A stretch of DNA of 13,431 bases from the NCBI GenBank assembly GCA_000435075.1, contig FR890607.1, positions 14,377-27,807 of the forward strand. The letters are read 5' to 3'. The notes beneath the pieces were generated by a model. It had not been told where the DNA came from. It made no database searches and saw nothing but the letters and a program-made list of their open reading frames with translations. Positions 8,879 through 13,431 of the stretch are shown here, one piece after another; the first letter of the stretch is position 1, and each line of letters starts with the position of its first letter. A program made the position numbers and the translations under genes. The stretch comes from Bacteroides sp. CAG:770. GTDB lineage: Bacteria > Bacteroidota > Bacteroidia > Bacteroidales > UBA932.

Positions 8879-10021
8879 ATGAAGATTTTAAGAACATTTT
8901 TGAGTAAGGTGCTCTTGTGTACAGTGGCACTGCACCTTGCTATTGCCGCTGGAGGAACGGTTCTTCTTGCCGGCTGCACGAGAGAAAATGATGGCTCCGA
9001 CAATACCAAACCGGTGGACAAGCCTTCCGTAGAGGATGGGCAGGGTGGCTATCTCTTCGCGCACATGACGAACGCGAACTACGGCTCGCTGTTCTACTCG
9101 ATTTCCCGTGACGGGCTCAGTTGGAAGACGCTGAATGGTGGTAAGGTTATTCTTGAGAGCTATTATGGCCATCCTGACATCTGCGAGGGACCGGACGTGT
9201 TCGGGAAGGCTGACAGAAGGTGGTATATGATAGGAGTGGTGCGTGGATCATCGAAAGAGTCGTTGGTGCTCTGGCACACGACAGACCTCGTCGTATGGAA
9301 GAATAAAGTTCTCGACGGTGAGAAGTTTGTCGTGGATCATCTCGGCGTATATAATGAGATCCCGTTCGTGGGAGCGCCGAAAATGTTCTATGATGAGGAC
9401 AGTCACCAGTTCATCATCACTTGGCATGCCGGCGAGTATTACAGGAAAAGGCAGGAGGCTAAGACCAATGAAGAGCTTGCCATGTACGATAGAAAAAATT
9501 GGGAGACCATGAAGACCTGCTATATTCTGACCGAGGATTTCGTGAATTTTACGAGGCCGAAACGCCTCTTCGCGGCCCAGGATGGCGGTGACCTTGCCCC
9601 TATTTATTTTACCGGTGCTGATTCCGACATCTCACTCATTGATGTGATAATAAGAAAGTTCAACGGTAAGTATTATGCCATTATGAAGGACGAACGCTGG
9701 GAGGACAAGGCTCCTAAAACCCACAAGTCCATAAGGATTGCCTCGTCGGACAATCTGCTCGGCCCTTACTCCAACCCCGGGCCTTCCGTAAGTCCGAACT
9801 GGCGCGAAGCCCCGATTATAATCCGCACTCCTGAGGGCAAATTTAGGCTCTACTACGAGAATTATGGCGAGCATGTCTATGAGATGCGTGAGGCCTCGGC
9901 GATTCAAGGCGCACCGTGGAAGGATGCGACCAGCTTCTATCCTCCGAAAGACGGCCGCCACGGCTGCATCATCCATGTCGATGAGGAAACTTACCGGAAC
10001 ATCGAAAAAAGCTATAAGTAG
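8879..10021 (+). CDS. GH43-like five-bladed beta-propeller lipoprotein, catalytic motifs altered
   Basis: The protein has 380 residues. A lipoprotein signal ends in LLAGC (cysteine 33), followed by a polar linker to about residue 56. The rest resembles clan GH-F propellers (GH43-like). It has YSISRDGLSWKTLNGGKVIL (73-92), TTDLVVWKN (134-142), GAPKMFYDEDSHQFIITWHA (165-184), IDVIIRKFNGKYYAIMKDE (254-272), ASSDNLLGPY and EAPIIIRTPEGKFRLYYENY (310-329). By eye, the usual RDP motif with the catalytic base is GHP here (97-99), and WAPE is GAPK (165-168). A candidate acid, Glu310, remains. It may therefore be a degenerate enzyme, a binding protein or a member with a different reaction. It starts 85 bases after the SGBP gene, with GAAAGAAG just upstream. 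The fold is likely; the activity is unknown. Confidence 0.72.
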   Translation: MKILRTFLSKVLLCTVALHLAIAAGGTVLLAGCTRENDGSDNTKPVDKPSVEDGQGGYLFAHMTNANYGSLFYSISRDGLSWKTLNGGKVILESYYGHPDICEGPDVFGKADRRWYMIGVVRGSSKESLVLWHTTDLVVWKNKVLDGEKFVVDHLGVYNEIPFVGAPKMFYDEDSHQFIITWHAGEYYRKRQEAKTNEELAMYDRKNWETMKTCYILTEDFVNFTRPKRLFAAQDGGDLAPIYFTGADSDISLIDVIIRKFNGKYYAIMKDERWEDKAPKTHKSIRIASSDNLLGPYSNPGPSVSPNWREAPIIIRTPEGKFRLYYENYGEHVYEMREASAIQGAPWKDATSFYPPKDGRHGCIIHVDEETYRNIEKSYK

Positions 10022-10070
10022 TAATTCGAATCATCTCTCTTGTTGAGAATAAGCTGAATATCAAGAATAT

Positions 10071-11687
10071 ATGAAGAAAATATATCCCATATTCCTCGTC
10101 TTCGCACTCATCGTGTCATGCACCTCTCGTCAGCCGCAGGCAGTGAAGCCTCCTCTTATGGGCTGGAGCTCGTGGAATGCCTATATGGTCGATATTTCCG
10201 ACTCCATAATCATTCATCAGGCCAACCTTATCGTCAAACGTGGACTTAAGGACGCCGGTTACGGAAACGTCAACATCGATGACGGATTTTTCGGCTACCG
10301 CGACGAGCGTGGTTATATGATTCCGCATCCGCAGAGGTTTCCGGGTGGCTCAGCGCAGATGCGCTCCATCTCCGACCACATCCACGCTCTCGGCCTGAAG
10401 GCCGGAATCTATTCCGACGCCGGAGACAACACCTGCGGGTCGAGCTACAACAAGGACCTGAACGGAATTGGTGCGGGTCTCTGGATGCACGATGTTCAGG
10501 ACGCTGACCAGTATTTCAACAACTGGAACTTCGACTTCATCAAGATTGACTACTGCGGTGGCATTCATCGCCGTCTTGAGGAAAGGAACCGCTATGAGGA
10601 AATCCGTCAGGTGATTGACAGTGTGGCTGGCAGGCACATCGACATCAATGTATGCCGCTGGGATTATCCGGGGACATGGGTTGGGAATCTTGCAGACTCG
10701 TGGCGGATTTCGGAGGACATACGTCCTATCTGGTCTTCGGTCCGGCACATCGTGGAGAAAAATCTCTATCTGTCAGCTTATGCGCATGACGGGCACTACA
10801 ACGACATGGATATGCTCGCGGTAGGCTACAACATCAAGCCTTCTCCGTTCTGGGAGGACGGGCTCGGACTTAGCTATGCCGAGGAGGAGGCGCATTTCGG
10901 GATGTGGTGCATAATGAGCTCACCGCTGCTTCTGGGCTGTGACATAGAGTACATTCCGGAGGAGACTATGCGGATAATCACCAATCCGGAGTTGATTGCC
11001 GTGAATCAGGACCCGCTCGGGCTTCAGGCCCATGTGGTTCAGCACGAAGGTGAGACATATGTCTTCGCGAAGGATATCCTGCGTCGCCACGGAGGTGCGA
11101 GGGCCGTCGCGCTCTATAACCCTTCGGACTCGGCTGCCTCGTTCAGCGTGCCGGCCGACGTGCTGGAGTTCGCCGGGGAGATGAAGTTGCGCGACCTCAA
11201 CCTGCGAGCCGACCTTGCGTCGTGCAGAGTCATAGAGATGACACTTCAACCTCACACAGCGAAGATTCTTAAGGTAGAGGGTGAGCGGATTGAACCTGTC
11301 CTCTATGAGGCGGAGTGGGGCTATTGTCCGGACTTTACCGCAATACGCGGGACGGGCGTGAAGTACATCCCTGTCGAGGGGGCTTCCGGACGCGCCGTGG
11401 CGACGAACCTCGGAGACTCCCCGACGAATTATCTCGAATGGGCAGACGTCTTCAGCCTCAAGGGCGGGAAATACAGAATCTCCGTTCGGTTTTCCTCGCC
11501 GGAAGCGGTTGATTTTGATTTGGTTGTAAACGGAAAGGCGCATCACGCATCGGTTGCCGCGACGGATTCCGCATTCGTGGAGATTCCGTTCGAGGTGGAG
11601 TTCCTCAAGGGGGAGAATGATGTTCGCATATCAGGCGTGACATCATCGAAGGTGGCCTTGGACTGCCTGAAGGTTACAAAACTATAA
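10071..11687 (+). CDS. GH27 glycosidase (alpha-galactosidase or beta-L-arabinopyranosidase) with C-terminal CBM
   Basis: The protein has 538 residues. It should remove terminal alpha-galactose (or beta-L-arabinopyranose) with retention. The lipobox is ALIVSC (cysteine 17), placing it on a membrane, probably the outer one. The GH27 barrel starts at PPLMGWSSWNAY (27-38). The sugar-binding pair is in NVNIDDGFF (Asp70, Asp71). The nucleophile is Asp160 in FDFIKIDYCGG and the acid/base is Asp216 in SWRISEDI. The aspartate pair is intact, which favours alpha-galactosidase. In the substrate loop, many family members have CEWG, where this protein has CRWDYPGTW (195-203). The GH27 beta-sandwich follows from about 310. 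An extra domain at about 408-538 (LYEAEWGY, TNYLEWADVFSLKGGKYRIS, FDLVVNGKAHH) resembles CBM35/CBM6. It starts 49 bases after its neighbour, in the same direction. Confidence 0.92.
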   Translation: MKKIYPIFLVFALIVSCTSRQPQAVKPPLMGWSSWNAYMVDISDSIIIHQANLIVKRGLKDAGYGNVNIDDGFFGYRDERGYMIPHPQRFPGGSAQMRSISDHIHALGLKAGIYSDAGDNTCGSSYNKDLNGIGAGLWMHDVQDADQYFNNWNFDFIKIDYCGGIHRRLEERNRYEEIRQVIDSVAGRHIDINVCRWDYPGTWVGNLADSWRISEDIRPIWSSVRHIVEKNLYLSAYAHDGHYNDMDMLAVGYNIKPSPFWEDGLGLSYAEEEAHFGMWCIMSSPLLLGCDIEYIPEETMRIITNPELIAVNQDPLGLQAHVVQHEGETYVFAKDILRRHGGARAVALYNPSDSAASFSVPADVLEFAGEMKLRDLNLRADLASCRVIEMTLQPHTAKILKVEGERIEPVLYEAEWGYCPDFTAIRGTGVKYIPVEGASGRAVATNLGDSPTNYLEWADVFSLKGGKYRISVRFSSPEAVDFDLVVNGKAHHASVAATDSAFVEIPFEVEFLKGENDVRISGVTSSKVALDCLKVTKL

Positions 11688-11714
11688 TAATTTAAAGAGA
11701 TTGATTTACAGAAC

Positions 11715-11897
11715 ATGACATTTAGGAAACTCCTCTTCTGCGCTTCAACGCTCTTTATCGCGTTCTCGTCTTTAGTTAGGGGCCAAGAATATTCGGTAAC
11801 ATCGCCGGACGGTCGCATAAATGCCGTTGTGGCTGTCGGTGACAATGTTAAATATTCGGTTTCTTACGAGACCAACCCTTTTGGGTCAGCCTCCTAA
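11715..11897 (+). pseudogene. N-terminal remnant of a GH97 glycosidase gene
   Basis: The frame starts with a signal peptide (MTFRKLLFCASTLFIAFSSL, cleavage near RGQ/E). It continues with EYSVTSPDGRINAVVAVGDN and KYSVSYE, the conserved opening of Bacteroidota GH97 enzymes (alpha-glucosidases and retaining alpha-galactosidases of about 640-700 residues). Homology appears to stop around 11865-11885, and the frame closes at a TAA at 11895-11897 after only 60 codons. The rest of the enzyme is gone, and the following bases belong to an unrelated coding sequence in another frame. The remnant begins 27 bases after the GH27 stop, so the intact gene was once the next member of this operon. The short peptide may still be made and exported but cannot be an enzyme. 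Confidence 0.75.
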
Positions 11898-12016
11898 GGA
11901 AAGCAGGCGTTCCCGTCAAGGAGATACCGCATGAGACAGGTGGTCATCATTGGGGCCAATGGCAGGATTTTCCGGCTTCGATGTTCGAGTGGATTGCATC
12001 GTTTCATGCAGAGTAA
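11880..12016 (+). pseudogene. C-terminal remnant of an alpha/beta-hydrolase (esterase-like) gene
   Basis: In the frame shifted by two bases relative to the GH97 remnant, the sequence reads SLLRKAGVPVKEIPHETGG, then HHWGQWQDFPASMFEWIASF and HAE, stopping at TAA 12014-12016. This is the typical end of an esterase D-like or prolyl-oligopeptidase-like alpha/beta hydrolase: a strand after RKAGVPV, then GGH(x)W, whose histidine is the last member of the catalytic triad, then the final helix. The rest of the gene is missing. Its left limit is uncertain by about 15 bases. Esterases in such loci remove acetyl or other acyl groups from plant glycans. Which ester was cut cannot be told from this fragment. 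Confidence 0.65.
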
Positions 12017-12050
12017 TTGCTGCGTATATGTTACATAACTGCGGGACCGG

Positions 12051-12082
12051 ATTGCGAAATATGTAGTGAATGGTTAGATTTG
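12051..12082 (+). promoter_or_regulatory. Candidate Bacteroidota promoter for the downstream GH43 gene
   Basis: ATTG at 12051-12054 (3 of 4 matches to the -33 consensus TTTG) is followed after 20 bases by TAGATTTG at 12075-12082, a full match to TAnnTTTG. Transcription would start near 12089, leaving a leader of about 40 bases. A short palindrome TATGT-T-ACATA (12027-12037) lies just upstream and could be an operator. This suggests that the last enzyme gene is transcribed apart from the main operon. Confidence 0.45.
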
Positions 12083-12129
12083 TGTAGGAATATCGTATAT
12101 ATAATATTTATTACATAGATTTGCTTCAA

Positions 12130-13233
12130 ATGAAAATTAGACACATCCTATTTTGCGCGACGGCCCTATTCTCCGCATTCCTCTATTCTGCTAATGGCAA
12201 TGTGATTTCAATGACGACGGATGGCGACCATCGTCCCTCCGCTAGGATTACGGAGTTCAGGCCCGGAGAGTTGTGGAAAGATACTGATGGCGTGGCAATA
12301 AACGCGCATGGAGGCGGAATCATGTTCCATGGTGGAAAGTATTGGTGGTACGGCGAGTACAAGACGGAGGGGGAGGCCGGCAATCTGGCTCAAGTGGGAG
12401 TCAGTTGTTATTCTTCTGATGATCTTTACAATTGGAAGAATGAGGGCATAGCATTGGCCGTAAGCGATGAACCTGGTTCCGACATTGAACGGGGCTGCAT
12501 TCTTGAACGTCCGAAGGTCATCTATAATGCCCTTACGGGCAAGTTCGTGATGTGGTTCCATCTGGAGTTGAAGGGAAGCGGTTATTCAAGTGCGCGCAGT
12601 GGAATTGCGGTAGCGGATAGGCCGGAAGGCCCTTTTTCCTTTGTACGCAGCACCAGAGCTGTTCCCGGCAAATGGCCGTTCAACAAGGACGAGTTCCCTG
12701 ATGAAAAGGGCTTTCTTGCCAGAGATTTCGAGTCTGGGCAAATGTCCCGTGATATGACCCTATTTGTCGATGACGACGGCAAGGCATATCAGCTGTCCGC
12801 CTCGGAGGATAACTGGACGCTGCATATAGCTGAACTGACGGATGACTATTTGGACTACACCGGAAAATATGTGCGCGTGTTCCCGGATCGTCTCATGGAG
12901 GCTCCTGCTATATTCAAAAAAGACGGAACCTACTATTTTATGGGGTCGGGATGCACAGGTTGGACTCCCAATGCGGCCCGTAGTGCGTCCGCACCGTCAA
13001 TATGGGGACCATGGACTGAGCTCGGAAACCCGTGCGAGGGGGAAGGCTCTCAGCTGACCTTCAATTCCCAGAGCACCTTCATACTGCCGGTTGCCGGCAA
13101 GGCGAACACCTTCATCTATATGGGTGATAGATGGAATCCGAAGAATGCCATTGACGGGCGCTACGTTTGGCTACCGATTGAATTTGACGGTGACCGTTTC
13201 AAGATTCACTGGCGTGACAGTTGGGGATTCTAA
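12130..13233 (+). CDS. GH43 subfamily 24-like exo-beta-1,3-galactanase
   Basis: The protein has 367 residues with a Sec signal peptide (MKIRHILFCATALFSAFLYS, cleavage near ANG/N) and no lipobox, so it is probably periplasmic. It would release galactose from the beta-1,3-galactan backbone of arabinogalactans. The motifs run in the order seen in fungal and bacterial exo-beta-1,3-galactanases: WKDTDGVAINAHGGGIMF, WWYGEYK, CYSSDDLYNWKNEGIAL, ERPKVIYN (Glu126), SRDMTLFVDDDGKAY, MEAPAIFKKDG (Glu257), SGCTGWTPN and NSQSTF (Gln314). The Glu/Glu/Gln set matches the unusual active site of that subfamily, which lacks the aspartate base of other GH43 enzymes. ATG 12130 is preferred over the in-frame TTG at 12121, which lies in a TAGATTTG motif. 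Its stop overlaps that of the converging minus-strand gene. GH43_34 or another related subfamily remains possible. Confidence 0.82.
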   Translation: MKIRHILFCATALFSAFLYSANGNVISMTTDGDHRPSARITEFRPGELWKDTDGVAINAHGGGIMFHGGKYWWYGEYKTEGEAGNLAQVGVSCYSSDDLYNWKNEGIALAVSDEPGSDIERGCILERPKVIYNALTGKFVMWFHLELKGSGYSSARSGIAVADRPEGPFSFVRSTRAVPGKWPFNKDEFPDEKGFLARDFESGQMSRDMTLFVDDDGKAYQLSASEDNWTLHIAELTDDYLDYTGKYVRVFPDRLMEAPAIFKKDGTYYFMGSGCTGWTPNAARSASAPSIWGPWTELGNPCEGEGSQLTFNSQSTFILPVAGKANTFIYMGDRWNPKNAIDGRYVWLPIEFDGDRFKIHWRDSWGF

Positions 13234-13431
13234 AACGAACTTCCACCGATGAAGCCGCGGAGGAGGCGGTTGTCGCTGGTCGGCTTGCTGTTAGTCGGCT
13301 TGCTGCCTGTCGTCTGGTTCTTGACAGACTGGGTCGTCTTTACGATTTGTATGCCGATTTTGTCTCCGAGGCTTTTGAGACCGTCTTTAAATGACTGGGC
13401 ATCTGTACTTGGAATACTCACGAGGAATGCC
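13230..13431 (-). CDS. Small secreted protein, 3' part, running off the right edge
   Basis: The frame enters at the right edge reading AFLVSIPSTDAQSFKDGLKS and ends LLRGFIGGSSF with a TAG at 13232-13230. AFLVSIPSTDA looks like the second half of a signal peptide, with cleavage at DA/Q. The mature part has a short amphipathic stretch (SFKDGLKSLGDKIGIQIVK) and then a Thr/Ser/Lys/Pro-rich section with two SKPT units. I recognise no domain. The missing start is supplied exactly by the left edge (positions 1-40, minus strand) if the window ends are joined through GGAATGCC, giving 77 residues in all. The stop codon shares bases with the stop of the converging GH43 gene. A short GTG-started version within the window is unlikely, because it would cut the signal peptide in half. 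Confidence 0.6.
   Translation of the reverse strand, partial: AFLVSIPSTDAQSFKDGLKSLGDKIGIQIVKTTQSVKNQTTGSKPTNSKPTSDNRLLRGFIGGSSF
13279..13305 (-). repeat. Two 12-bp direct repeats, period 15, inside the small secreted-protein gene
   Basis: GTCGGCTTGCTG occurs at 13279-13290 and again at 13294-13305. On the minus strand it encodes SKPTN followed by SKPTS, a five-residue repeat. The period is a multiple of three, so copy-number change by slippage would keep the frame. Confidence 0.7.
13424..13431. repeat. Terminal 8-bp direct repeat shared with positions 1-8
   Basis: The last eight bases (GGAATGCC) equal the first eight. Collapsing the two copies into one joins the two minus-strand gene fragments in frame. 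Direct concatenation without overlap would shift the frame. The identity is seen directly; its meaning as a circle or tandem junction is inference. Confidence 0.6.

Noticed and set aside
12027..12037. Palindrome TATGT-T-ACATA as a defined operator
   Set aside because: It is too short and AT-rich to assign to any regulator. It is mentioned only as context for the nearby promoter.
1..13431. Target-site duplication of an inserted element, from the 8-bp terminal repeats
   Set aside because: An insertion would leave the interrupted gene halves outside the repeats. Here both halves lie inside, pointing to closure or tandem repetition instead. No transposase or integrase is visible.
1..13431. CRISPR array, tRNA, rRNA or plasmid replication functions
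   Set aside because: No regularly spaced repeats, no tRNA or rRNA stretches and no Rep, relaxase or partition proteins were found on either strand.

Overview
The window looks like a polysaccharide utilisation locus (PUL) from a member of the Bacteroidales. The evidence is the gene order (ECF sigma factor, FecR-type anti-sigma factor, SusC, SusD, a surface glycan-binding lipoprotein, then glycan-active proteins), the Bacteroidota-type -7 boxes (TAnnTTTG), the near absence of classical Shine-Dalgarno sequences, and the moderate base composition. I cannot name the genus; a gut Bacteroidales lineage such as Muribaculaceae or Bacteroidaceae would fit.

Layout. Positions 1-40 hold the 5' end of a minus-strand gene for a small secreted protein, with its -7 box at 82-89. 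Positions 132-294 hold a decayed RQTAFRL-type antitoxin gene. From 394 to 11687 seven plus-strand genes follow: sigma factor, FecR, SusC with an N-terminal STN signalling domain, SusD, a DUF1735/discoidin-like surface lipoprotein, a GH43-like five-bladed-propeller lipoprotein, and a GH27 glycosidase with a C-terminal carbohydrate-binding domain. At 11715-12016 lies a genetic scar: the first ~55 codons of a GH97 gene run out of frame into the last ~44 codons of an esterase-like gene, with everything between deleted. A probable separate promoter (12051-12082) then serves a GH43 protein resembling the exo-beta-1,3-galactanases of subfamily 24. That gene meets the 3' part of a minus-strand gene that runs off the right edge.

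How the genes work together (inference). A glycan fragment bound by the SusCD pair and the discoidin-like lipoprotein would be imported by SusC. The STN domain would pass the signal to FecR, which would release the ECF sigma factor to switch the locus on. GH27 (alpha-galactosidase or beta-L-arabinopyranosidase), the GH43_24-like galactanase and the lost GH97 all point to a galactose-rich target, most simply a type II arabinogalactan. The esterase and GH97 remnants show the locus once had a wider enzyme set.

The most unexpected observation concerns the window edges. The first and last 8 bases are identical (GGAATGCC). Joining the right end to the left end through this overlap exactly rebuilds one open reading frame of 77 codons on the minus strand. 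It has an ATG, a good signal peptide and a -7 box. This suggests that the sequence is a closed circle or one unit of a tandem duplication (about 13,423 bp). No replication, mobilisation or recombinase gene is visible, so a plasmid is not the obvious explanation.
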